In this document: positions 1-5,124 of the stretch, piece after piece
Layout of the letters: each line of letters starts with the position of its first letter
Numbering within the stretch: the stretch's first letter is position 1
NCBI GenBank assembly: GCA_022848835.1
Contig: JAJISG010000245.1
Coordinates: 1-5,124 of the forward strand
Length of the DNA stretch: 5,124 bases
DNA from: Thermoplasmatota archaeon
GTDB lineage: Archaea; Thermoplasmatota; Thermoplasmata; RBG-16-68-12; JAJISG01
Direction: 5' to 3'
Notes under the pieces: model-generated
Database searches by the model: none
Told to the model about the DNA's origin: nothing
Seen by the model: only the letters and a program-made list of their open reading frames with translations
Position numbers and translations under genes: made by a program

Positions 1-356
1 ACGCAGAGGAGCCCAAGACGGTAGAGCTACGGGAGGAGCTGCACATAGTTGCCAATATGGACGCGGACGACATCCAACAGCCCCGCATAAGGAGGGCCAG
101 AGAGATCATTGAGGGGCTGGATATGAAGAGGCTAGAGGAGACCCTCGAAATCCTGAAGAGGCTAGCATCTGATCACAAGGCATACGAGGGTGAATCAATA
201 TGCCTTCACGGCGAGGTGGCCGGGACGGTATCCAGCACCATCATAGCCATCTCGGAGGACTTTCCCGAGGGGAGCCTGTGCCTCTACAGCCCCAAGAGCC
301 CCTGCCAGGCCCCCTATCAGGACTACTCCACCCTGTTTGAGGAGATGGTGGGCTGA
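1..356 (+). CDS. C-terminal part of an Ntn-hydrolase-like (NRDE/TANGO2-type) protein, 5' partial
   Basis: The reading frame is open from position 3 to the TGA at 354-356, giving 117 visible residues, so the gene begins left of the window. An ATG at 57 exists, but the codons before it read on as plausible protein (ELREELHIVANMDADD), and there is neither a Shine-Dalgarno nor a TATA-like hexamer before it. I therefore treat it as internal. The fragment has a charged helical stretch (PRIRRAREIIEGLD, then a Glu/Lys/Arg-rich helix), followed by SICLHG..AGTVSSTII, a strand-rich segment, and SPCQAPYQDYS near the end. This pattern resembles the C-terminal part of NRDE/TANGO2-like proteins, and less closely the C45 acyltransferase family; both have Ntn-hydrolase folds. 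The N-terminal catalytic cysteine expected in such proteins would lie outside the window, so activity cannot be judged. The 3' end overlaps the convergent MFS gene by 34 bp. The family call rests on remembered motif resemblance and is moderate; that it is coding is more certain. Confidence 0.6.
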   Translation, partial: AEEPKTVELREELHIVANMDADDIQQPRIRRAREIIEGLDMKRLEETLEILKRLASDHKAYEGESICLHGEVAGTVSSTIIAISEDFPEGSLCLYSPKSPCQAPYQDYSTLFEEMVG

Positions 357-1531
357 CCACCTCTTGCGGGATGAACCCTCAGTAGTAGCAGGGAGGCCAC
401 CCCGCTGGCAACCATGAAGGCTGAGAGCAGGGGGAAGAATGACCTGAGTCCCCGGTCGGCGGACAGATAGCCTCCGAGGACCGCGCCCAGGGCCCCGACA
501 CCGAAGACCGAAAGGAAGACTAGACCGAAGGCTAGGCCCCTGACGTTACCCGGAGTTCTCAGGCTCACGAGGACGTTCTGCAGTGGTTCCAACATGAAGA
601 GCAGGAACCCAAAGACCACGACCACCCCCGCTACCATCAGACTCCAAGGGAGAGCCATCAATATGAAGAGAAGGGCCACTGCGCCAGAGCTGACGGCCAG
701 GATGACCTCCACTCTGGACCTGTTGGCCAGGGCGCCCCCTGCCACCTGCCCAGCGGCACCCGCCGTCAGCAGGGCTGCGAACAGGTAAGACCCGGGACCC
801 ATAGTGCTCTTTCCTAGGGAAAGGGATGGGAGAGTGAGCGCATCCAGGTAGAGCGGCAGGTAGGTGAGGGCTCCCCAGTAGGCGATACCGGCGAAGATGT
901 ATACCAGAAGCACCAAGGTGAAGCCATGGCCTCGGAAGCTCTTCGATATCTCTGCAAGGGCGACGGGCCTCCTGGAAGACAACTCCACAGGTCCCTTAAC
1001 GGCGAGGGCCATGAGTAAGAGGAGGGCTGGAATGGAAAACAGGAGGAGGACAGTCCTCCAGTCGATGGAGAGAAGGAGAAGGCTGGCAGTTAAGGGTCCC
1101 ATGGCGATCCCCAAGCTGCCACCCATGCCGTGATAGCCCAGACCCCTCCCCTGATCTCTCACCTCTTTTGATATCATCGAGATCGCCGCGGGGTGATGGA
1201 TGCTGGAGAAAAGACCGAGCATGGAGAGGGCGAGGAGTAGATGTGTGATGCTTCGAGCGAGGGATAGCAGGAGAAGGGAGATCACGACCCCCGCCAGGTA
1301 TACCATGAGGAGGGGCCTGGCGCCGATCCTGTCTGAGAGGTAGCCAAAGGGGACACTTCCCCCACCGAAGAAGGCGTAGGCGACGGCCACCACCACGCCC
1401 ATGACATATATGCTCGTGCCAAACTCCTGGATCCAGAGCACTAGGAAGAGAGGGATCAGGAGGATGTAGGCGTGATTGAGGGAGTGAGCGACGGTCGCAT
1501 AGGCGACTAGGGTCTTCTCCCTTCGATCCAC
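323..1531 (-). CDS. Major facilitator superfamily transporter, fosmidomycin-resistance-like
   Basis: A complete 402-residue protein with about twelve hydrophobic segments in two halves, the usual MFS length. A cytoplasmic loop rich in Arg, Ser and Lys (about 183-201) separates the halves. The MFS motif A is clear in the loop after helix 2: GYLSDRIGARP at about 63-73. The segment around 111-146 (IHHPAAISMISKE, then RGLGYHGMGGSLGIAMGP) resembles the FHPAA...RG...HG.GG..G.A.GP signature of fosmidomycin-resistance (Fsr) exporters. The protein is probably a proton-driven exporter in the cytoplasmic membrane; its substrate is not readable from sequence. The start is GTG at 1529-1531: an in-frame TGA at 1538-1540 rules out anything further upstream. 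There is no Shine-Dalgarno, but a TTTAAG box lies about 24 nt upstream, suggesting a leaderless mRNA. The stop is TAG. The last ~11 codons overlap the opposing gene, and the polar tail after about residue 386 looks non-essential. The MFS assignment is strong; the subfamily is moderate. Confidence 0.92.
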   Translation of the reverse strand: MDRREKTLVAYATVAHSLNHAYILLIPLFLVLWIQEFGTSIYVMGVVVAVAYAFFGGGSVPFGYLSDRIGARPLLMVYLAGVVISLLLLSLARSITHLLLALSMLGLFSSIHHPAAISMISKEVRDQGRGLGYHGMGGSLGIAMGPLTASLLLLSIDWRTVLLLFSIPALLLLMALAVKGPVELSSRRPVALAEISKSFRGHGFTLVLLVYIFAGIAYWGALTYLPLYLDALTLPSLSLGKSTMGPGSYLFAALLTAGAAGQVAGGALANRSRVEVILAVSSGAVALLFILMALPWSLMVAGVVVVFGFLLFMLEPLQNVLVSLRTPGNVRGLAFGLVFLSVFGVGALGAVLGGYLSADRGLRSFFPLLSAFMVASGVASLLLLRVHPARGGQPTISSNRVE

Positions 1532-1552
1532 GTCGGCTCAAGGCCGCATTGG

Positions 1553-1558
1553 CTTAAA
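1553..1558 (-). promoter_or_regulatory. TATA-like box of the MFS gene
   Basis: On the minus strand this reads TTTAAG inside an otherwise GC-rich stretch. Its centre is about 24-25 nt upstream of the GTG start at 1531. That is the spacing between an archaeal TATA box and a transcription start, so the mRNA would begin at or next to the start codon. The purine-rich AGAGGG just upstream is only a weak match to a TFB recognition element. Confidence 0.5.
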
Positions 1559-1613
1559 CCCTCTGTCAACATTCCCTCCTACGCGGTCCTCAAGGAGCCA
1601 CTAGCCAGGAGCT

Positions 1614-1641
1614 GGGCGGGAGACCCTCTCGGGCGGAAGAC
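1614..1641. repeat. Imperfect 11-nt direct repeat, 17-nt period
   Basis: GGGCGGGAGAC at 1614-1624 and GGGCGGAAGAC at 1631-1641 match at 10 of 11 positions and start 17 nt apart. The second copy also forms the left arm of a GGGCG/CGCCC hairpin ending at 1645. The pair lies 83-110 bp upstream of the MFS start codon, upstream of its TATA-like box. It could be an operator, part of an RNA structure, or chance in GC-rich sequence. Confidence 0.4.
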
Positions 1642-1680
1642 GCCCACCATGGACGCTCGAAGGTGGTTGCAGACGCTGTG

Positions 1681-1698
1681 GGGAAAAGGGGGAAAGGA
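1681..1698 (-). terminator. Possible transcription terminator tract after the PurM-like gene
   Basis: On the minus strand this reads as an unbroken C/T run with T3 and T4 stretches (CCTTTCCCCCTTTTCCCC), beginning about 43 nt after the TAA stop of the PurM-like gene. Archaeal termination often depends on T-rich tracts with no hairpin. The tract is more C-rich than typical, so support is weak. Confidence 0.25.
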
Positions 1699-1740
1699 TC
1701 GAGAGCGGAACTTCGTAGCATGACGCGTCTCCCATGAGAG

Positions 1741-2739
1741 TTACAGCACCTTGGTAATCTCGTCCGCCTCCGAAGGCTCCAGTGGGTACTGGCCTCGCTC
1801 GCCCTCGATCCTGATGCCCTCTCCCCTTCTCCCCACGCGGCCAATTGGAGTCGCCTTCGCGCCCATTCGCGCGTACGCCGCCAGAAGCTTGGCACTCCTG
1901 GGTCCGGGGATGGCGACCAGTAGAGAACCTGAACCTATGAGACCAAGGGGGTTCAACCCGAAAAACTCACACAGGACTCGGGTCTCCTCCTCCACGGGTA
2001 TGGTAGCGGGTTCGACCTCTAGCTCCCGTCCACAGGCCTTCGACGTCTCGTAGAGGCCCATGGCCACTCCTCCCTCCGTGGGGTCGTGGAGAGCCGTCGC
2101 TCCAATTTCGGCGGCTAGCAGTGCCTCGGAGACCACGGATATACTTGGGGACCTGAGGAAGTTAGCAGCCCGCATCAACAAGGTATCATCGAACTTCCCC
2201 CTCAGCTCACCCGCCCTTTCTCGCGCGAGGATGGCGGTCCCCTCGATGCCCGCGGCCTTCGTCAGTATCAGGACATCGCCCTCTTGGGCGCCGGAGGTCA
2301 TGACGAGGTTCTCCTTCGAAACGAGGCCATGCATATCTCCCACAAGGACGACCTGATTTACGGTGGCGGTGACCTCAGTGTGGCCCCCCGTAATCGCAAC
2401 GTCAAGTTCGGTACAGGCTTCATGAACCTGTCGATAGATACCTCTAACCAGGCGCTTCGTGGAGCCCTTCGGTAGGAGAATGGTAATCTGGAACCATCGG
2501 GGCCTTGCTCCCATCGTGGCAACATCGTTGGCGTTGATGTGGACTGCATACCACCCGATCTCATCCACCGCGAAGGTCACCGGGTCCGTCTTGAGGATCA
2601 GGTACTGGTCCCCCAGGTCGACTGCGGCGGCGTCCTCGCCTACCTCCGGTCCTACACGTACGGAGGAATCCTCCGCCCCTATATGACGTAGTAGCTCCTC
2701 CAAGAGGTCAACCGGTACCTTACCCTTCCTGAGGCCCAT
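1741..2739 (-). CDS. AIR synthase-related (PurM-like) protein, HypE-type, lacking the terminal cysteine
   Basis: A complete 332-residue protein with the two-domain PurM/HypE/ThiL/SelD layout. Motifs in order: VGEDAAAV at 33-40 (the G-DDAA nucleotide/metal motif), KTDP at 50-53, HINANDVATMGARP at 67-80, ITGGHTE at 116-122, and HDPTEGGVAMGLYE at 218-231 opening the C-terminal domain. Family members bind ATP in a dimer and activate an oxygen or carboxamide group. HypE dehydrates a thiocarbamoyl group carried on its own C-terminal cysteine (ending roughly PRIC). This protein ends in EITKVL with no such cysteine, so it is probably not the hydrogenase maturase, although automatic annotation may name it that. 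No other hyp genes are in view. The start is ATG at 2737-2739, and no upstream in-frame ATG, GTG or TTG exists before the TAG of the preceding gene, 33 nt away. There is no Shine-Dalgarno; a TAATA stretch lies about 24 nt upstream. It is the last gene of the hyuB/tctA-like run. Superfamily certain; reaction unknown. Confidence 0.9.
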   Translation of the reverse strand: MGLRKGKVPVDLLEELLRHIGAEDSSVRVGPEVGEDAAAVDLGDQYLILKTDPVTFAVDEIGWYAVHINANDVATMGARPRWFQITILLPKGSTKRLVRGIYRQVHEACTELDVAITGGHTEVTATVNQVVLVGDMHGLVSKENLVMTSGAQEGDVLILTKAAGIEGTAILARERAGELRGKFDDTLLMRAANFLRSPSISVVSEALLAAEIGATALHDPTEGGVAMGLYETSKACGRELEVEPATIPVEEETRVLCEFFGLNPLGLIGSGSLLVAIPGPRSAKLLAAYARMGAKATPIGRVGRRGEGIRIEGERGQYPLEPSEADEITKVL

Positions 2740-2760
2740 GATGCTGCCATGGTCTGCAGG

Positions 2761-2765
2761 TATTA
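2761..2765 (-). promoter_or_regulatory. Possible internal TATA-like element before the PurM-like gene
   Basis: The minus strand reads TAATA within CCTAATACC, centred about 24 nt upstream of the ATG at 2739. The gap has no Shine-Dalgarno. The spacing fits a leaderless internal promoter, but the match to the archaeal TATA consensus is weak. Confidence 0.3.
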
Positions 2766-2772
2766 GGGCCTT

Positions 2773-4422
2773 CTAGGCGATGAGGAAGATTAGCGGGAGT
2801 ATCAGAGAGCCCATGAGGTGGACCCTGCGGACGCCGACGAGGGGAGGTATGAGGCCGATGAGGGTGGCCACCGCCGCCACCGCAAGTCCCGTCAGTCCTG
2901 AGAGGAGGAGGATAATGGCGGGGAGGAAGATGAGGATAGCCGCGACCAGCTTCCGATATGGGATGCGATTCGATATGCGAGCGAAGAGACCGCCGAGCAC
3001 GAGGGTTAGGTAGAAAGCGGCGCCAGCGGCGACGATGGCGGCTATGAGGAATAGTATGAGGGCTGATGGGAGAGAGGCTAGGGCCCCCCACTCGATGATG
3101 AGGGGGCCTACGATGGCCTGAACCGCTACCATGCCACCGCTCCTCGCCCTGAGGATTGTGAACAGCACGACTATGGTGAAGATGGCGGTAGAGGTGTTCA
3201 CACAGGATAGGGATAGGATGAACTCCTCGTCCGACTTCTCACCCTTCCTCTCACGCCCCGAGAAGAGCTGGGAGAGAACTGTGGCCGTGGCTGCAGTGAC
3301 CCCAGGAATCCAGGCGACGAAGGCGCCCGCCAAGGAGCCGCCGAGGGTGGCCCTAGTCTTAGCTCGAGAGTCCAGGCCTGTTGCCTTGGGATCCAAGTCC
3401 TGTGGCGGTATCCTGGGGGTGCGGAAGAGACTGATCAGGAGAGTAGGCAGGCCGAAGAGGCCTGTGAAAAGAGGGAGGAAGATGGCAGTGCTCGGGTCCC
3501 CCCTCAGAGCCTCGAGAGGGTACCAGTTCCTCATTAGGAGGGGCGACATCAGGACCAGATACCCCAAGAAACCTGAAAGGAGGAAGGCAAGGAGGGCCCA
3601 ACCCTTCTGCGTTACCCCACCCGACTTCCTCACCCTACGCTCCGGAGCGACGAACAGGGCCACTTCCCCCTCAAGAGGCTCCTCCGGGGTTCCCCTCAGT
3701 ACCACTACGACGCTCCCGTCCTGGTCGCCAACCTCCACGTGGTCTCCTTCGTGTGCTAACACCGGCCCCCTCAGCAGGAAAGCCTCCTTCTGATCGAGAG
3801 CCTCTGAGGGCCCTAGTTCCTGGAGCTTGGGAACGGCCTCACCAGCCTTCAGGAGTCCCTGAGGCATCTCACAGACGAGCTCCACCTCCTCCTGAACGAC
3901 CCTAGGCGTCTCGGATATGATGAAGATAGAGGCCACCAGAATGAGGAGCAGGTGGAAGAACGGGCGAATGTTCTCATAGAGGTCTATAGGGGGACCCATG
4001 ACGAATCGAAAGGGAAGGATGAGGAGGAGGGACAGGAGGACGGCGGACATGCTCCCCTTGGCGGAGAGTCTGATGGCTTCCAGGCCCCTCCCTCGGAGGA
4101 GCATCCGGTGACCTGGAAGGACGGAGAGGGCCGTCTCCGCCTCTGGTGCTCCAAGGAAGATGGAGGGAATGTAGTCCAGGAAGGTGTGGGAGATGACGTT
4201 CCCTATGACCAGGGCGGCCACTATGAGGAGGAGGTCATTCGGGGATGGGGAGGCCCACGCAAAGATGGCGGTCGCCATGGCTAGGAGGGCTCCCTGAAAA
4301 GCGAGAACCATGGCCGCTACGGTGTTGACGTGTAGTCCAGGAGTAAGGCCAGTGGCGACACCCGCTGCGGTTCCGAGGAGGGAGAAGAGGATCACTGCCA
4401 GAAGGAGCAGGATCGGTTCCAC
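2773..4422 (-). CDS. TctA-like membrane transporter (archaeal DUF112/COG1784 type) with a hydrophilic insert
   Basis: A 549-residue polytopic membrane protein. The N-terminal half has GVATGLTPGLHVNT (21-34), GNVISHTFLDYIPSIFLGAP (74-93) and AETALSVLPGHRMLLRGRG (95-113), which I recognise as the archaeal TctA-like permease signature. The C-terminal half has a related motif, GAFVAWIPGVTAATA (366-380), so the two halves look like diverged repeats, each with a Pro-Gly in a broken helix. Many hydrophobic segments follow to the end. Bacterial TctA is the large membrane subunit of tripartite tricarboxylate transporters, with TctB and TctC. Neither partner is visible here, and the archaeal branch may work alone. 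A polar stretch from about 172 to 273 interrupts the membrane segments. The start is GTG at 4420-4422: the only upstream in-frame codons run back to the TAG of hyuB without another start. It sits 21 nt after hyuB and 33 nt before the PurM-like gene, suggesting co-transcription. Substrate unknown; a carboxylate linked to HyuB chemistry is an inference. Confidence 0.85.
   Translation of the reverse strand: MEPILLLLAVILFSLLGTAAGVATGLTPGLHVNTVAAMVLAFQGALLAMATAIFAWASPSPNDLLLIVAALVIGNVISHTFLDYIPSIFLGAPEAETALSVLPGHRMLLRGRGLEAIRLSAKGSMSAVLLSLLLILPFRFVMGPPIDLYENIRPFFHLLLILVASIFIISETPRVVQEEVELVCEMPQGLLKAGEAVPKLQELGPSEALDQKEAFLLRGPVLAHEGDHVEVGDQDGSVVVVLRGTPEEPLEGEVALFVAPERRVRKSGGVTQKGWALLAFLLSGFLGYLVLMSPLLMRNWYPLEALRGDPSTAIFLPLFTGLFGLPTLLISLFRTPRIPPQDLDPKATGLDSRAKTRATLGGSLAGAFVAWIPGVTAATATVLSQLFSGRERKGEKSDEEFILSLSCVNTSTAIFTIVVLFTILRARSGGMVAVQAIVGPLIIEWGALASLPSALILFLIAAIVAAGAAFYLTLVLGGLFARISNRIPYRKLVAAILIFLPAIILLLSGLTGLAVAAVATLIGLIPPLVGVRRVHLMGSLILPLIFLIA
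3604..3909 (-). other. Hydrophilic, probably beta-rich insert inside the TctA-like protein
   Basis: These codons cover about residues 172-273, between a hydrophobic helix (about 155-171) and the next one (about 275-297). The first part is acidic and helical (VVQEEVELVCEMPQG...). The second part alternates hydrophobic and polar residues, as in GDHVEVGDQDGSVVVVLRG and GEVALFVAPERRVRKSGG, suggesting a small beta barrel or sandwich. The edges are estimated from hydrophobicity by eye. No family is recognised with confidence; an OB-like barrel is only a guess. Confidence 0.5.
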
Positions 4423-4443
4423 GGGGAGACATGAAGTGCAGCC

Positions 4444-4449
4444 CTAAAG
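4444..4449 (-). promoter_or_regulatory. Possible internal TATA-like element before the TctA-like gene
   Basis: The minus strand reads CTTTAG, overlapping the TAG stop of hyuB and centred about 24 nt upstream of the GTG at 4422. No Shine-Dalgarno lies in the 21-nt gap, which reads as pyrimidine-rich before the GTG. Position and composition fit a leaderless internal promoter; the evidence is suggestive only. Confidence 0.3.
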
Positions 4450-5124
4450 AAGCCCTTCGGTGCTCCCCCACCCGCCTCCTCCCGGAGTCTCGATCACCAC
4501 GACGTCGTCCCGTCGGATGCCCATGGTCACCTTGGAAGGGAGAGGTATCGTTTCGCCATTCCGAAGTAGGTAGTTGCGTCCAGGCTTAGCATCGCCCCCG
4601 CCGAGTATTCCCCGTGGCGAGAATCTCCGACGGTCGGATATGACGGAGATGGTCCCCCGGCCACCGAGGAAGCGGATGGCCCTCTTGATGCCGCATCCGC
4701 CCCGGAATCGACCATCCCCTCCGGAACCCGCCCTTAATCTGTACTCCTCCACCCTGAGCGGGTATGTCATCTCCAGGGCCTCTACAGGGGTGTTCATGGT
4801 GTTCGTCATGTGGGTCTGGACTCCGCTCATGCCGTCCCTGAAGGGCAGAGCCCCCTCGCCTCCTGCGATGGTCTCGTAGTAGGTAAACTCCCCCTTGCCC
4901 AGGTCTCCCCCTATGAGGAGGTTGTTCATGGTGCCCTGAGACTGAGCGGGGATCAGCTCTGGAAGGGCATCCTTGAGGGCAAGGAAGAGGACGTCGACAA
5001 TCCGTTGGGAGGTCTCCACATTGCCGGCAGCCACCGCCGCCGGCTTGATCGGATTAAGAAGGCTTCCCTCGGGTACGAGGACCTCTACCGCGCGATAGCA
5101 TCCCTCATTGGGAGGCGCCTCGGG
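4444..5124 (-). CDS. hyuB: N-methylhydantoinase B / 5-oxoprolinase B subunit (HyuB), 5' partial
   Basis: The frame is open from the right edge to the TAG at 4444-4446, giving the last 226 residues of a protein family usually about 500-600 long. A GTG at 5034 could be taken as a start, but it encodes an internal valine: the codons before it read PPNEGCYRAVEVLVPEGSLL and KPAAVAAGNVETSQR without a break, which is the conserved HyuB core. Other family landmarks follow: PAQSQGTMNN, YYETIAGGEGA, GVQTHMTNTMNTPVEALE, a Gly-rich GSGGDGRFRGGCG, and the terminal ETPGGGGWG. HyuB forms a cytoplasmic complex with HyuA, which carries the ATP site. Together they hydrolyse hydantoins or 5-oxoproline, or act in related ATP-dependent carboxylations. 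The substrate cannot be told from this half. HyuA would be expected upstream, past the right edge. The TctA-like gene begins 21 nt downstream. Confidence 0.95.
   Translation of the reverse strand, partial: PEAPPNEGCYRAVEVLVPEGSLLNPIKPAAVAAGNVETSQRIVDVLFLALKDALPELIPAQSQGTMNNLLIGGDLGKGEFTYYETIAGGEGALPFRDGMSGVQTHMTNTMNTPVEALEMTYPLRVEEYRLRAGSGGDGRFRGGCGIKRAIRFLGGRGTISVISDRRRFSPRGILGGGDAKPGRNYLLRNGETIPLPSKVTMGIRRDDVVVIETPGGGGWGSTEGLL

Larger units (their letters stand above)
1532..1740. other. Intergenic region between the MFS and PurM-like genes
   Basis: This 209-bp gap holds no convincing gene. A minus-strand frame continues through it from inside the PurM-like gene, and a 24-codon plus-strand ORF lies at 1649-1723. 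Both have composition typical of chance frames. What can be seen is the MFS TATA-like box, a 5-bp GC hairpin at 1631-1645 (GGGCG, loop GAAGA, CGCCC), a shorter CCAG/CTGG inverted repeat near 1605-1615, an imperfect 11-nt direct repeat, and a C/T-rich run on the minus strand at 1681-1698. No tRNA-like cloverleaf was found. Confidence 0.6.

Noticed and set aside
57..59. ATG as the start of a complete 99-residue protein
   Set aside because: The frame is open to the left edge, the preceding codons look like protein continuing into a conserved segment, and no initiation or promoter signal is present.
996..1541. A 181-codon minus-strand ORF overlapping the start of the MFS gene
   Set aside because: It lies in another frame of the same strand as the MFS gene, has Arg/Pro/Ser-rich low-complexity composition, and shows no family motif. 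The MFS frame has motif A and twelve hydrophobic segments.
1649..1723. A 24-residue plus-strand ORF (begins MDARRWLQTLW)
   Set aside because: It is too short to support, has no Shine-Dalgarno or TATA-like box at the right place, and lies opposite the direction of both flanking genes.
1720..1745. TCTCCCATGAGAG as a terminator hairpin next to the PurM-like stop
   Set aside because: The stem is only about four base pairs with no adjacent T run, which is expected by chance.
1590..1895. A 101-codon minus-strand ORF reaching from the PurM-like gene into the intergenic gap
   Set aside because: More than half of it is an out-of-frame shadow of the PurM-like gene, and the remaining part has no recognisable feature or start signal.
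3131..3793. A 220-codon plus-strand ORF opposite the TctA-like gene
   Set aside because: It is antisense to a clear membrane protein gene, is rich in Arg, Pro and Ser as expected for the complement of GC-rich coding DNA, and has no recognisable motif.
5032..5034. GTG as the start of a short 196-residue HyuB
   Set aside because: The 30 codons before it carry conserved HyuB residues (NEGCYR, PEGSLLNP) in the same frame, so it is an internal valine and the gene continues past the right edge.

Overview
This 5,124-base window is GC-rich and packed with genes. It probably comes from a thermophilic archaeon of the Thermoproteota or a related uncultured group. The grounds are heavy use of AGG for arginine and ATA for isoleucine, no Shine-Dalgarno sequences before the visible starts, AT-rich TATA-like hexamers 24-25 nt upstream of start codons (a leaderless-transcript pattern), and an archaeal type of TctA-like membrane protein. 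The placement is an inference; there is no rRNA or other taxonomic marker.

Layout from left to right. (1) Positions 1-356, plus strand: the C-terminal part of a protein resembling Ntn-hydrolase-fold NRDE/TANGO2-type proteins, open at the left edge. (2) 323-1531, minus strand: a complete 12-helix MFS exporter that most resembles the fosmidomycin-resistance branch. Its 3' end overlaps gene 1 by 34 bp, tail to tail. (3) 1532-1740: a 209-bp gap with the MFS promoter, GC-rich hairpins, a short direct repeat and a pyrimidine tract that may end transcription of the next gene. (4) 1741-2739, minus: an AIR-synthase (PurM)-like protein of the HypE-related type, lacking HypE's C-terminal cysteine tail. 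(5) 2773-4422, minus: a TctA-like (archaeal DUF112/COG1784-type) membrane protein with a hydrophilic insert of about 100 residues. (6) 4444-5124, minus: the C-terminal 226 residues of an N-methylhydantoinase/oxoprolinase B subunit (HyuB), open at the right edge.

Genes 6, 5 and 4 run in one direction with gaps of 21 and 33 nt, so they look like one transcription unit: hyuB, then tctA-like, then purM-like. HyuB works with HyuA in ATP-dependent opening of hydantoin, 5-oxoproline or related rings, or in related carboxylations. HyuA is expected beyond the right edge. The TctA-like protein could move a substrate or product carboxylate. The role of the PurM-like protein is unknown. The MFS gene lies on the same strand behind its own likely promoter.

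No RNA gene, CRISPR array, mobile element or clear new defence system was seen. The points most worth checking are the insert in the TctA-like protein, the HypE-like protein without a terminal cysteine, the conserved-order question for the three-gene cluster, and the recurring promoter-like hexamers at -24.
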